A stretch of 64,000 nucleotides of DNA, from assembly GCF_022605725.1 (NCBI RefSeq), contig NC_065549.1, positions 18,195,614 to 18,259,613 on the forward strand, in the 5' to 3' direction. Positions within the stretch are counted from its first letter, which is position 1; every line of letters begins with the position of its first letter. Positions 10,226 through 25,200 of this stretch are shown in pieces. The position numbers and the translations under genes are program-made. The DNA comes from Anthonomus grandis grandis. Lineage: Eukaryota > Arthropoda > Insecta > Coleoptera > Curculionidae. Under the pieces are notes generated by a model, which was not told the origin of the DNA, did no database searches, and saw only the letters and a list, made by a program, of their open reading frames with translations.

Positions 10226-13200
10226 GTAAGACTAATTAGAGTTGAAATAAATATAACTGAAATTTGTTATTTTGCCAGTTTTAACAACAATTATGAAAGG
10301 GCTTCACCAGAATATATAAAAAATATTTTAAGCAAGGAAGAGACTAGAGATTGTTCATTTATTTAGGCCTAAATGCCGATGTTTATAAGTAAAAAACAGC
10401 TCATCTAAAGCAATTATCTCGACAGAGATATTGCACAATCGCCTTTGAAAAGTTCCGACAGACAATAATGATTTATGATTTTTTCGTTAGTTTACCGCAG
10501 ATTATCGTTCTCGGGACCCTTCTAATGAGTACGTTGATTTTTTGTATACTTTTGTGTGTTTTGTTTTGATGTCGTCAAAATATCCCAATTTAAAAATAAC
10601 AATGCTATTGATGCGTTTACAGTAACAAGAAGCACGTTAAAAATGAATAAGTCAGCAATTTTTAAATTTAAAGTTAAAACAAAAAATATTTGTTACCTCT
10701 TGCGAATGAGTCAATTTAAATAATTCATTATTGAAGTGTTAATAAATTTCGTATGATTCTTTTAAATTATGTTTATAGTAAGTGATGGTATTGGAACAAA
10801 GTGATGTGATTAGTGCATAATAAAAAAATACCGTTTTGAAATTTAAAATTCGAAATATTGAAAAAATCTGAATTATGCCAATCTCTTAATTTTTTTTTAT
10901 TAAAATAAATGACTCTAGGTATTTTTATTCTAAACCAGGTAGTTTTATGTATTTTGTTTCAGAATTTTCAGGAAAATCATTGAAATGAAAATCATTTTTA
11001 TATACTTTTTGCCAATATCTAAAATAACAGTGCTATTGATATTATGTTTGCAATTTCCAAATCGCCAAATTAAAGAATACATTGTTGAGTTAATAATAAA
11101 TTATTCACACAGCTTATTATTAAACTTATTTAATTACTCTTGCGATTTTATAAAACAATATATATTTTTTATCAGAGTAATACTATACCTTGGTCTAAGT
11201 CTATATGGATTAAAAGTAAAATATTAATTGCTCAATTGCTCATTGCTCAATAGCAATTAATTTGAATTTTTGCAGTTGGCTGCACATTACTAAGTTTCTT
11301 ACAGTTAAATCATGGATTTTTATACGAGGCGTCGAACATTTTATGCCGCAGAAAATCGCAATTTCTTGCTATTTTTTTTTCTTTTTTCTACTATTAAATT
11401 TAGAATTTGACATGGCTCTATTAAATTTATTCTTTTAAATATTGTACTACACTTATTTAATTTTTATGATCCCTCAAAACCAACTTCTTTGCCTTACACA
11501 TTGATATTGACATAAATGTATCTTTTCCTTACATATTAACATCTTATAATAAGTCTTAAATAGAAATCGAAACTCATCACTAAATATAATCATGAAGATG
11601 TTCTATAAATAATGTTCCTTCCTGAAGTTTCAAATACAATGAATATTTAAATAATATGTTAAATATTTCCAGAACATACTTGATAACGTGCATAGAATTT
11701 ATAGGGTATAGTACGAGTATAAATAAATTACACGATTAGAAAAAATTAATATTGGAAAACCAGGGAGAAATTTAAGTTCTCCCTGGTTTCTATTTATAAA
11801 ATAGTACATCGAGAGAGCAACGAAATAGTGTTTACAATACCATCCATTATCCGAGGCTTGGAGTGTATTAAATGATTTCCCCCGCTAATTTCATAAATTT
11901 TGTGTTTAACTGTAACACAGTTATGAGTAACGTTTTTGTTCAATAGAAAGAACGTATTGGACATATCGTGATCATTACATTTTATTTACAGTAACAAAAA
12001 TATCGCATAAATGTAAAAATATAATATTGTAAGAATATTCTTATCCTATTACCTAAAGATATTTTAAACTTGAAACATATCAAGAATACTTGCGAACCAT
12101 TCTTAGTAGTATTTTAAATTTAATAAAAGTGTCTTCTGGAAAAGGCTCAAATAGCCTTCAGATTTTTTATACAAAAGATGGTATAGTAGATATCGCACAA
12201 ATAGCTTTTAAAACTAAGTGACCAAGAAAATAGTATGAAAGTCATATTTGAGGAAATTTCCATTAAAGAGCATAAAGCAAATAATATTCATTGCATTTAT
12301 CTAAAAATTGGTTTAGTGTACAGATTTTATTTGCAGGAATTTAATGAGGAGGGGTGGACGGAAAAGTATCTATATTATAAATAAAAGCATATAATTTATA
12401 GCTTGAATTTGTGTGAATTTACTAATTTTGGGATTACTCTAATAATTAAGCTTATGTTTTATATGTCTTATCAATTTATGTTATCAATTAACCAACATTT
12501 CGTCAAGGAGACTACCTCCAGTCTTTTGGCTTTTAGTACAGTATAAGAAAAAGAGAATATCGTTCCCCAAACACCAAAAGCATAAAAAATTATTTAAATT
12601 TCTGTTTATATCTTCATATATTGTTGCATACTGAGCTTGAATAAAATAGAGAATTCTTAGCCAGCGTAGAAATCAACGTTTACTTTCACCCTTAGGGTAG
12701 AACTACTTCCTCCATTGAGCTTCTAAAAAATTAGGCTAACCAGAATGCCACTTCTATCTGTCAGCTTTATCAAACAGAAATCACAGGTATTCACATCAAA
12801 GTCTTCAAAATATCAACGAACAATAGACCACTGCAGATTGGCTGCAGCGATATTTTATAGCACATGCTTATATATTTTAAAGTTTGTTGAGAAAATATAT
12901 TTTCTGCTTTTTTTAACAAATAGGTGAGAAAACTACTATTATTGTATATATACTATATACAATAATATAATACAATATAATAAATCAATATTTTATTAAT
13001 GAAAAAAAAACGTTTTATTTATTTTCAGACGTATGCTGCTGGAATACCTAACAGATATGAAAATTGAATATTTTCGGCACATCTGTTAGATATTTGTCAG
13101 GCATATGCACATACGATACTTAGCATATTTGTAGAATGTTTTGGGCATAATATGGCCATATATTTCGTCAAAAATCAAATGAGATGACGTCTTATTGCCA

Positions 13201-16200
13201 TAGAGCCCACACCACTAATAATAGAAAATTTGCTGGGAGTGTGTACTTCTCGAGGATAGCTCTTAGATTTTTGGATAACCAAATATGCATGTTTCATTTC
13301 ATGAATAATTGTATAAATTGAGCCACATTCAGAAACAAACAGCGCCTAAAAATTCCTTGATTTTGAATGATCCACCGTTTCTAACCTTTGAACTTTTTTT
13401 CCATATCATATCCAACTTTAGTTGATAAAATTGATATGGATAATGTCTATGTTGCTGTAACTGTCGCCAAACCGTAACATGGGGTTCGTCTAAGGCATTG
13501 CTTATTCTTCTGGTACTAATTTCTGCATTCTTATTTTTGATACCCATGATATTTTCTTTAATATCTAAATGATGCATTTCTTGACGTTTATTAAATTTTT
13601 ATGTGAGAAATGTATCATAATCTTTAAGGTATCCGAGCACTCTTGAAAACTTTAAAAGTTAGTCGACTTGACTGTGATTCTTGTTAGATTTTTTTTTCAT
13701 ATTCCACTTTTACAGCACCAGCACTTCCATTACAGAACTTGCTGTCATTGTTTAATATTTTAAAATAGCAAAATCAAAACAAAAGATATTCAAAACAGCA
13801 ACTTTAATTCTAAAACCTACTGTTTAAACGATACTAGAAAGGAATGATAAGATGCCGTCCATAAATATTAACAAAATGTGACAACTGAAAACTGCAACTT
13901 TTGTAATAAAATTGTATGTGGAAAAAATTAAAAATTATATTGTCAATTAAAAAAGTTTCAGTACTGAGTTTTCAGTTGTCCATCGAAGTGTGTTACACCA
14001 AATGTGAACGGAAAATGCGGGGTTTTTTAATATTTATATATGAATTTCTGATATGCTGCCCTATAATATTGTAAAGGGCGATATACGCATAATGTAGGTT
14101 ATTTGGAATTTCCTGTATAACTTCTTTTTACGTTTAAAATATCTCTCTTTCTCGATGAAACACTCGTATACAAACAACAAACGAATAAACTTGATGTAAA
14201 AATTGATTCATAAAGAACTCTGCAATTGCTCTTATTTATTTGATGCTAACGTGAACTTTTTTGACAAATATGTTATTCTATACATAAAAACTAAAAGTTT
14301 CTAGGTTCTTCATATAGAATGACGTATGGCAACAAAACATGCTGTGCATTTTGTTGCCATACCATCTTAGGTACACATTTTAGTCTTTACGATTTTTATC
14401 ATATGAGTCATAACTCAAAAATTCATATTTTCCCAGAATGTTTCGTCTTCCTCAAAGTAACCGTTTCGGTAACTCGTTAGACAGATATTCCTTTCTTTGT
14501 GAAATACCTTTCCCAGTCGGCCATAAACTGCATGCAGACGTATTCTTAGCGCACCAAGAAAAGCGGATGTTGAAAACAAGAAACAAGAAAAATAAGAAGC
14601 GGAGACGAGAAAAGTTGCCGATTTCAAAGCGGATGCCTTTCATAAATAGAGGTGTGTTCGTCTGTATATGAGTTAGACGTATGTTTGGTCTCGAACCTGG
14701 AAAAGCAAACATTGGCAATTATAGTACGCGCCTATAGGATTTTAATAGGATTTTATTTTTAGGTGTCGTAAAAAGATTTTAACAAAGAAGTTGCCCTTAA
14801 TAGATTTTCATAGCAAGATAAAGTTGATGATTTAATGTATTTTTGGAATGCATGAGATTTACATTTATATAATACGAGCAAGCAACCATATTATCCAATA
14901 TAAATTACACTTTTGTTTACTAAATTTGTAAAATGATTTTGGATGCCTTTAATTTACAGTCTTTTTTGCTAATCTTAATAAAGCTTTCGATTGTATTGAC
15001 ACTATTGAAAGCTTTTGTAGAAAATTTGAGCATACAACTTCAACAATGGCAGTAATAGAACAGTAACAGAATTTTATGACAGAACTTCTTAAAATCGTTT
15101 TTAATAAACAGGCACCAAAGTGGGCAAAATAATAACTGTATTTCTTTTTTTATGTACCAAGCCTACACTTTTGAGACTTCTTGAAGATACAGGAGACTGC
15201 TGAAAAGAGGTTTATTGCTAATCAACTCAAGTTCAATCAATAAATCAATTCTATCAAACTATTTTTTTTTAATAATTTTAGACCCAACAGTCGAGTCAAC
15301 TCTGTACACTGTTAACACAAAAACCCTTTAGATAAAGGCAACTAGGATATCGATTTGGAAAAAAACAAATATGGCGATTTGAAGCCAAAAATCTTAATAG
15401 TTTTGCTTTCCTTGATGGCATTTACAGATGATATGTTCAGCTGTAATGCCATTTTATATTACTTTGCATTAAATGCATCATTTGACATTACTTAAATAAC
15501 AACGTAGACTGGTATGTAACTATAACTAGAAAATATTCCATAAGTTTTTCTAATAACTTCAACAGCTGCACTAGGCATAATAAACATTACTGTATCGGAA
15601 CGACCTATACCTTTGCTACAGTTTGCTCTATTATTATTACTTCCTATATGTTCCTATGATTATTACTTCGTTTATCACCATTTAATGAAGAAGTGTGGCG
15701 CTTTTGACTCCGGGATTTCGGTAAAAGGTTTTAATCCGGTTCAGTGCTTTTATTATTAAAAGGTGTAGGGTACAAGCCTGTGACAAAACTGAAAGTGAGA
15801 TTTCCCGAAATTAGTGGTTTCTTTGACCTAAGAACTCCCGGGACCAAAAATCCCATTACATTACCTAGTCTAATTTGATGTATACTATATCTGTTTCACG
15901 GAAATATTTTTACTGCAACATGCAAAAACGTCGTTTTGTAATAAAAGCACTTTTGAAAACACTGCTTTTATAGAATAAAAGGAGCGAATATAAATTCGTT
16001 ATTGGTTTAACATTGCTAATTTTCTTGTTTACGAACTGTTTGGAAGGTGAGTTTCTGAGTGTAGTAACCGCTTTGCTTCTTTATTGAAATTATTCAGTAA
16101 ATATCAATTTATTCAGCTAATTTTTCGATAGATGTCAAAGAAGAATAAATAAGAGATACTTCCGGAAATCAGTCTTTTCGCAGGGTGATTCGCAATAGGT

Positions 16201-19200
16201 TTTCGTCGATTCCTAAAGTAGTTGTAAGTATTCTCCTCTATCCGTCCAGTTATCTAAAAAAACTATAGGTTTAAGAGTTCATTCATGTAAAATTATACAG
16301 GGTGTTTCAGAACTATGGGATCAAACTTCTAGGGGTTGTTCAGTGCAACAGTAGAATCCATTTGAGTATAGGAACCCATGTCCGGAAATGTGTCACTACG
16401 CCACTACTGCCTGCGTTTAAATTTAAAAAAAAATATTAATTACCTAAATAGGATCTGATGAATTTATTTTTACCTTTTGTATATGATACCATAACAAGAA
16501 TTGTTGAAAATGTCTTCCTCCAACCTCAATACACCGATTTAAACGCCGCACATGATTTCGGCGGACTACACTAAAAATTTGATCCTCGTTTTGAATGATT
16601 TTAAATGCTGCTGTTATTCGTCCAATTAAGTCTAACTCTGATTCTACTGGAGTTTCGTAGACTAAAGACTTTACATGTCCCCACAAGAAGAAATCGAGCG
16701 ACGTTCAATCGGGTGACCTAGGAGGCCAAGAAACTGCTCCACCTCTGGCAATCCAACGGTGCCCAAACCGCTGAGCCAAATACTCGCGTACTTGTACAGC
16801 AAAGTGAGCCGGCGCTCCATCATGCTCAAACCACATTTGCTGTCTAACCTTTAGTGGAACATTTTCAAGGAGTTCTGGGAGAAATTCCTCCAAGAAACGC
16901 AGATAAATAGGTCCTGTTAACCGTTCCGGTAGAAGGTATGGCCCAATTAAATAATCATCAACAATGCCCCCAAGCATTTCCTTCGTCCCAAACATGGCTA
17001 TTCCTACTATTAAAAATACCGTCTCTTGTGAAAGAGGCTTCATCGGTCCACAAAACATATCGTAAAAAATTTGGTTGTGCAATGATGTGATCCAGAAGCC
17101 ATCGACAAAATTGAACTCTAGGATGATAACCGGCTGCAGTCATACCTTGAAGTTTCTGGAAGTGGTAAGGTATGGTAAGGATGGAGTTGTTGCTCGTGTA
17201 GTACCCGCCAGACAGAAGCGTTACTCGTATTCATATTCTTAGCGACGTCACGTGTGCTATTTGATAATTCATCGGCAACTCGCTGAAGTACCTCTTCTTT
17301 AAATTCTACCGTTCTTATGGTTCGAGCAACACCAGTATCATGCATCTTGGTCTTAAACATGCTTGTCTCAGCGAGCCGCCGATGAACCGCAATAAACTTT
17401 TTGTATCCAGGATGCTGTCGTTCGGGATAACGTTCATGATACAACCGCGATGCTGCTCGTGCATTGCAGTTTGTTGCTCCATATGCCAAATACATATCCG
17501 CCAATTCTTGATTGGTAAAGTTTTCCCTTAGCAATAAATGTTTAAAAATTGTAAGCTATAAAATGTTTAAAGATGACATTGATAAGCGTTAATTTTAAAC
17601 AATTGTTGTTATGGTATCATGTACAAAAGTTAAAAATAAATGCAGCAGATCCTATTTAGGTAATTAATGTTTTTTATAAATTTGAACGCGTCTTAGGGCC
17701 GTAGTGGCGCATTTCCGGACATGGGTTCCTATACTCAAATGGATTCTTCTGTTGCACTGAACAACCCCCAGAAGTTTGATCCCATAGTTCTGAAACACCC
17801 TGTACTTTCAATCTCTGTCAATTATAGAAAAAACTCAAATTAAGATCAAGTTATCTTAATCATAATAAAATAGTAACACAATTATTAAAAAACTGAATTA
17901 ATGATCTTTGATGGCTTTATTAATGCTTTACGCAGTTTCTGTAATATTATCATTATTCTCTGTAACTTAAAAAAAATATTACCTCTTGAATCCTTAAAAA
18001 TATTTTAAAAAAAACAACAAATATCTCCCAACAAAGACATGGGCTGAAGAACAATTCATACACTTTGAACATGTATTTGTTAAATAATAAATTTGTTGAC
18101 AAAGCAATAATTGGCAAACAAAATTCTAGAACTTGGAACGATCAAAAGAATATGACTAAACTGGATACTGCGCACTAGCGAAACACCCATAGAATATAAG
18201 CTTTATGTGAAAAACTAGAAGCTCCTTAATCAGATGAATCCATAGACAATACAGTGAGCTGCAGCACCAGGGGCAATCTTACTATGTTGAATGATTAATA
18301 ACCAATTATAATTTATAGAATGATACGATTTGTTACAACCGAACCCATATTATTTCAAAACATAATTGTCAACAATCTGTGCACCCTATTTTAAGATTTC
18401 ACTCCCCCATTATATTTTCCGCTTTAATGGCTTTAAAAATAGAATTTCTTGCATGATTTAGTATCCAGCGGAGGAAGTTCTCTTTGGCATGAAAAATGTT
18501 TTGATTCTGTCTTTAATTTAGATGGAAAAAAATACTGGTAATTAAAGGAGCCGTTGAGAGAGTAAATGATTTTATAACAACAGTTCTTTATTATAATATA
18601 ATTAGAAGATTTTTATCCTGCATTATATATCGCTGTATCTTAAAACATAAATAAACCAATATTATTCACCTTTTGACTCCGTTTTTAAAATAAAAATTTT
18701 CTGCGGTAAATTTTTATTGGATTAAGTAAGAATTTCTTAAAAATACGGAAGTCGAAACTTAAGAGAACAAACCTGGTGGCTATAAATTTTCGGCATCGAT
18801 TTCTAAATATAAGGATTTCACCACACTTTTATGCCTTAAATCGATACTTTGACCTACAAAACACATATTTAATCGACCTATGGACATCCAATATGAAGAT
18901 ATAAACATCCAATTAAGTTGCATTAAGTAGCTGCAGAAATTATATGTGACCATTCCGAAAAAAAAATTGAACAGCAATTTCAACATTTGGCTAATATGGT
19001 CTGTTTTTTTGCTGAGGAAATGGAAAGGAGAGGCTCCAAAGGAAAAGGAGATAAGTATAGAATTTTTGAGTAGCTTCTTATATTTATATTTAGTTTTTTT
19101 TTGATCCAGCAGAGGTGTAACGAGGGGAGGGGTGTGGGTGGTGTGAATCCCTCCAAACAGTCAGCAGACGGTACATTTCGGATTTTTTACGCAAAAACCG

Positions 19201-22200
19201 GGAAAAAATAAAAATATTCAAATACAAAATCGGCTATTTGACATGCATTTACTACTTACGTTGAATTATACTCGCTGTGATAATATCATGTATTACTAAT
19301 AACTCAGGAATGTACTCATTCATCCTATATCTTATACTTGCCTTGCGACATTAAACTTTTACTGCAATATAGATATTTGATTATTTATTATATACACTTC
19401 CATGATCTCCTACTTCTACTTCTACCCAATCATAATTCATGTAGTCAGCAATTTATTGAAATGAGTCCCAAATTTGACGCCCTGGCTACGCTCCTGAGAT
19501 GCAGTATATTGTATATAAACGATCTACAATTAATTTTTCCGAGTTCCACTCATAGCAATGACAAAAATTAACTGCATTGTTACCTAAGATAGAGTGCTTT
19601 TCAAAATTCATAAAAAATTATTTGAACCAGTTTTGGTAAGGCTAAAAACGTCAGTAAAAAATTATCTTCACGATTCCTGTAACAAATGGTTCAAATTAAA
19701 ATTAATAGCCTCCTGAGGCATGAGTGCATTGATAAAAATTGATGTTTCTATCTCATTAATATAAAAGTCACGAATTTGAATACTGATAGTTTATTGATTT
19801 TTGATCTACTCTCTACGCTGGGTCGCATCATCAAGGTAATAGTCGAGGATCAGACAACGATTCATGATACTGAGTGAATTTCGAGCTTATTGAACTAATT
19901 TATAACATATCTGAATAGTTTTCGGCTTTTTATTTATATCAAATATAGCATAATATTTTTGGGTCGCAGTTAACTTATATTTATTGGATTTATAAATTTA
20001 TTCTACTAATATACATAAGGGATTTTCATATTTACAGATAATACTATCTCGTGTCCTAATAATGAGTCAAATCGTTTTAGTATGAATTTTTAACCTGTTG
20101 ATCTGTACTTTATTTGTTTTATAGAAGAAGTGACATTTTCGGCATTTTTCTTTTCATTCACAGAATAGTAATATGCTTAAGATTGTGCAAAAATGAAAAG
20201 AAAAACATACTTACTTTAAATAAAACTTATGGTATAATGGGTTTGACCTTAGGGTTTATCGATCGTCCCGGATTTAGATTTTTGCGTTTGTAATCATTTT
20301 TTTTTTGTTTTCATCAACTTGACAAGATCAAATGCTTAAAAAACTGCTTAATATAATTTTTTTTTAGTTCTGCTTTGATGAAATAATAACAAAGGCAATG
20401 TATGCGTTGATCTTAAGGTCAAGGTGTGTCGTTGGCCATTTTAAACCCACCAAGCAAATAACTCTATGAAACCAGTAGTAGTAGTGCAACAGTTTAAAAC
20501 AGCAAACATTCTTGAAGTCAATTTTCCTCACAAAAAACTTTCAATTTACTAATAAAGCTAAAATACTTTTCATAATCTAAAATTAATTCTTATAATAATG
20601 CTTCCTTCATTTGTATTTCAATATAAATTTTTTGTATTTTACAATATTAATTTTGTATTATTATTTTTAGGGAGAAAAACTCTGGAGGGCAACAAGTGGT
20701 CCAAGTGGAGAGTCAACAAAGTATAGCTATAACAAACCTAAAGGTAAGTAACGAATATTAATAAAGTACCACATATATAATAATAAAAAAACAAAATGTC
20801 GAAATGGAGAGTACGAGAGATATCTATTTGCACCTATGTAACGCTGTGTATCACTATTATATCACATGTCATAATTTTGTTGTTTTAATATACCATAAAA
20901 AATCTTAGCAAGTATCAAGCTATCAGCGATATTAATTCATAAATACTCACGTTAACAGAAATTAAGTGCGTTGCTAATGCACTTAAAATTTCTGAGAAAT
21001 TTCTATTAGTCTTACGTGATTCCCATTAAGATAACAATGTTTTGTTGTTTGAAAAGAAAAGCAATTGTAGTCTATTAATTTGAATGTCTTCGAAAACACC
21101 CATCTGGATAAAAAATATTTTCTATAAACATACAGTTTTACTAAGACTTTTCACGTTTATTCCAAGAAACGGTTGAATGATTCATTCCCAACAACCTGTT
21201 CACGGTCGTCCAACTACTATCCAAACCGCCAAATTTACGGGTCGCTCTCTTACTCACTTACGGTGCACTTTTCTAATTTTAAAACACGAGTCCCTGCTTG
21301 TAAACACCTAATTATAAATTAGAGCGAGCCGCGGTTACATCCATTTTTTTTCTACTGAATGGCCTAACCTTACGACATAGTAAATATTAGTCTTAGGTTT
21401 TTACGAAAATAGATTTTCGCTTGGACTCAAATCTGGGTCTATACCAATTTTTGCACAATTTTTTTCATTCTTGAAATAAAATTTTCCAAATTTAGTTCAC
21501 TTATAGTATTACCAAAAACAGTTTAGTATGCAAAATTCAATAGAAAAATTGATAAATTTAAAAAAAGAAAATCAGGATTAAATTATCTTGCTCCCTAATT
21601 AGGAGTGACACAAGATAAGATAAGTGATAATGCACAAGATAGGACCTAATGGTGACGAAGGCAACAAACAAGCTGAAGGGTTACAAAATCAAATACAAAT
21701 TACAGTTTTACACACAAGAGGATTCATATAAAAGGTATTAAACAGATTTACTGGGTCTTCGGCAAGCGATAGGAAACTGCCCTTACATACCCTCCATGAC
21801 GCGTGGGATACTCATGAACATGGTGGTGTGTTTAAAACTTCATTATATTTTCTTTAACATACACAAGATATTCATAGATAAAAACGTAGAGGCATGAAAA
21901 GAGAGAATCTTCAAATTCTGGAAAGCCTGTCTGATTTTCTTCCTTGTAATGCAAACCAACCAGAATTCGAACCACTCGTGTTTGCAATGCAAAAAACTTA
22001 GTGACGGAGCACACTTTCCCCCATGCAATGATGCCATAGGACCATAGGCCGAATGGAAAAGTTTATAGTAAGCAGTATTTTATATTACAATGCTCACGAA
22101 CTTGCTATGTAGGTACGTTCAGACCCATGCTCTCAGTAGAAAGCAATGCCATGAAAACTAAGTACTTAATCCGATGTGTAAAAAACTAGGGATTAAAGGA

Positions 22201-25200
22201 GTTAAGATATAGGAGCTAGGGATAAAAGAAAAGAAAATGATACCAAAACATGGCGGCTCTCGAGGTACTTATCGTCTGAGGAGATCCGATCAGTATCAAG
22301 AACTTGGTTGGAATTCTGACAGGACGCTAATCTGAATAAATATAAAGAACTTTTTGGCGTGAGAGTCACTCCATCCAAACAGCAGAAAAGATGAGAAGGG
22401 TCTACTAGTAGTGTAACAGTATCTGTTCAGGAAAGACTGCGTAGTGCCAATGGCAAAGTGATGATAGATGGATAAGAGTTAGGGAGACGAAGAGACTCCT
22501 AGACCTCGACTACTACTGCTATTATTCCATATCGATACTCGCATCTTCTTACTCTATTGATCAGAGACATACATATGCTGATCACAGATTTATTATCAGA
22601 ATCAACGATAAACCAACAAGATGATTTAGACATTTAGTTAGATGATCATTAGTTTGTATTGCAAGTACTGGTCGATCTGAAAATGTCAAGTGCAAGAGTT
22701 TGTGGATGAATACGGAGATAGAACGGTGATAATATGGCAAATAAGAAAGAATAGTTCTAAGATGTCTTGGAATATTTGTACCCATGCCAGGCTGGATACA
22801 AATGTTAGATCCATAATTTTTATCTAAAATATGGTGGATAAAACATGCGGAATTTGTCTTTAATTATATATTAATTATGTCTTTAATTATGTACAGTTTG
22901 TTTATCAATCATAAAGTAGAGACATAAATGTTTGAATTTTCGTTTAAACAGTAAATTAGGATGGTAGATATGGTCACATTGATCGTTTAAACAGTAAATT
23001 AGGATGGTAGATAATTCCTCTTTTTATTTAAGTTATCTTAATTTATTTTATAAAAATATTTTTTAATTTTTGAGTATATAAGAACTACAAACATTGTTTT
23101 TGCTTAAAGGCTTTTATTGGTTGTACGTTAATAATTGGCGCAGTCGGTAGAATTGCTTCTAAAAGTAAATCAAGCTCGGATAAAAATTCTTGTATTTAGT
23201 GCCGATCGAGATGGTAGTTTTAACTTATCTAATTTATTTTAAAGAACATTCAATGATCAAAAAGACTTCGAAGCAAAAAATTTATTTCATATAAAATAAA
23301 CTTCGATGTATCTAGTCGGGCATAACACCGGGATTTTTAAGTTTATAAGTTGATTGAAGAGGTCCCTTTTCAAGTCCCTTTTCAATCAACGGTTTATACA
23401 TATAATCAGTTGTTCGCGCCAGAAATTAATACGATTGGAAATTCAATTGTGCATCGTAGTTTATCTAGTATGAACCAGAACAATAAATTCTGCAACTTTT
23501 AATGCTTCTAAAGTTGGTTCTGTTGAATAATCGATTGGCTATATCTACACCGGTTAATTTTCACTGCCAATACATACAAGAAATTGTCCTCGTGTGACTT
23601 GTTCATCAAATTGTTTAGCAGTTTAGCTAGTTGCAGTTGCAGTTGTTGTTCGATAGATGACAGAACAAGGTTCACAGACGGTGAGAGAACAGGGTTAACC
23701 AAGGTTCAACAAAAATGAACTCCTAAGAGAAAAAATCCCAATAAAGAGAAATAAGGAGTCTTTTTTTTTAACGTTTTTGCCGTGGTCTGGACGGGCACTC
23801 GTTTATCCTCCAATACATTGTACAAAGAAAATTCAATTCATTACTTCCTATTTATTCCTAATGGATTTTCGACTTTAATTTTTAGCTCTTTTGAAGCACT
23901 TGACTTGAAAAAAAAACAAAATGAGTTTTTTAAATTTTATCTTATGACTGCTCAACAGCATTTTCTTTTAAACTTTTGGTATTCTGTTCCCTGTTTAAAT
24001 TATTAACCCTTTACTTGCAAACTGAAGGATATAAAGGTACTTAACGTAAGAAAACTGAAATATCACATAAAATAAATGATTTTTCGGTAAATTAGATGTT
24101 AATGAAATTTTAAAAGATTAACTTATTGGAAAACCTTGATAGCGTACTGACTGCACAATTAAGCGTTCACCACTATATAACTCATCAGTAATTGTTGAAT
24201 GAAGGAAATTAATGAAATGATTAATTTTCTTAAAAACAAATTGTTATATTCCAAAGAATAAGTGTTATCGGATTTCTAAAATATATTACAATATAATGAA
24301 TTTTTGGAACGCAGGTTCCTATTTTAAGACTTGAAGACGCATTTTTCATCAACTATCTATCCTATTAATTAATATACATACATGAATTAATACCTAAATA
24401 TGCCGAACACAAAAAGAAAATGAAGTGTGAAAAATGATACAGAAAATACCCTTTACTATCTAGAAGTTGATTGAAGTTGAAGATAATCGCGCTATTTATT
24501 TGTTGGAAAGACCCTCATTAAAAAAATTGAATAGCGCAACGACTCGTTGCTTACCATATCTAAGTCTAGTTTAAAGATTTGCCGGCTGAATAAGTTGTGT
24601 AAGGACAACTTATTCTTCTAAAAATACCGATATGGAAATAACCGACCAATTCATCATTGATTGAAAGATTTGTAGCATTTCTTTAGTTAATTTTACAAAG
24701 GGCATTCATAAGAGTTATCTCTCCATGGTACTTTCAAGTAAATACTATTTACTGTGATTTTTTTTATCGTTTAATATTGGGTGGCTTTAGTTCAAGTAAA
24801 TTGGATTTTCGCTGTATTGACTCTCGTTAAGAGGGCCTTGGCATCGTTCTTGCCAGGAAATGTGTAACAAGGTCTGTATACAATGTTGCACACATTTTAT
24901 AATTTATCTTTTTAACTGGATCTTGTTTGGTTTGGATACTAATAAATAACAAACTTTAATAAGCAAAGGAAAACTTAAGTACGTTATAATACCCGTAAAT
25001 GATTTTTTTTAAATTCAAATTTGTGATTAACCGCAGAGAATCTGAAAATCGATTTTTCGCGCTTTAAAGCGGCGTAAAGTCGTCTTCTCAAGTTGCCGAC
25101 TCTATGATGTATGACACATGGCTAAACAGTTATTAAATAGCATATTTAAAACTTGGCAAAATCTATGCAGTAATTCAGGCGATCCTTTCGTTTGATCTAA

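Larger units (their letters stand above)
10226..20670. other. Kinesin intron 1, with transposon debris
   Basis: About 10.4 kb. Contains a hairpin (13031-13108), a transposase relic (13329-13577) and the DD41D element at 16298-17802. A weak LINE trace occurs near 14960-15030 (NLNKAFDCIDT, like the LSKAFDCID box of reverse transcriptases). 15.7-15.9 kb is less AT-rich with no identity. The rest is AT-rich and unremarkable. Confidence 0.55.

Noticed and set aside
14415..14718. Overlapping open frames on both strands with Arg/Lys-rich text
   Set aside because: Three mutually overlapping frames, none with known motifs; likely chance in a less AT-rich patch.
20240..20260. CCTTAGGGTTT as a telomere-like repeat
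   Set aside because: A single unit, not a tandem array, and the insect telomere motif TTAGG is not repeated.
21832..22785. Short - strand frames in a less AT-rich part of intron 2
   Set aside because: Looked for LINE or gag motifs and found none I could defend.
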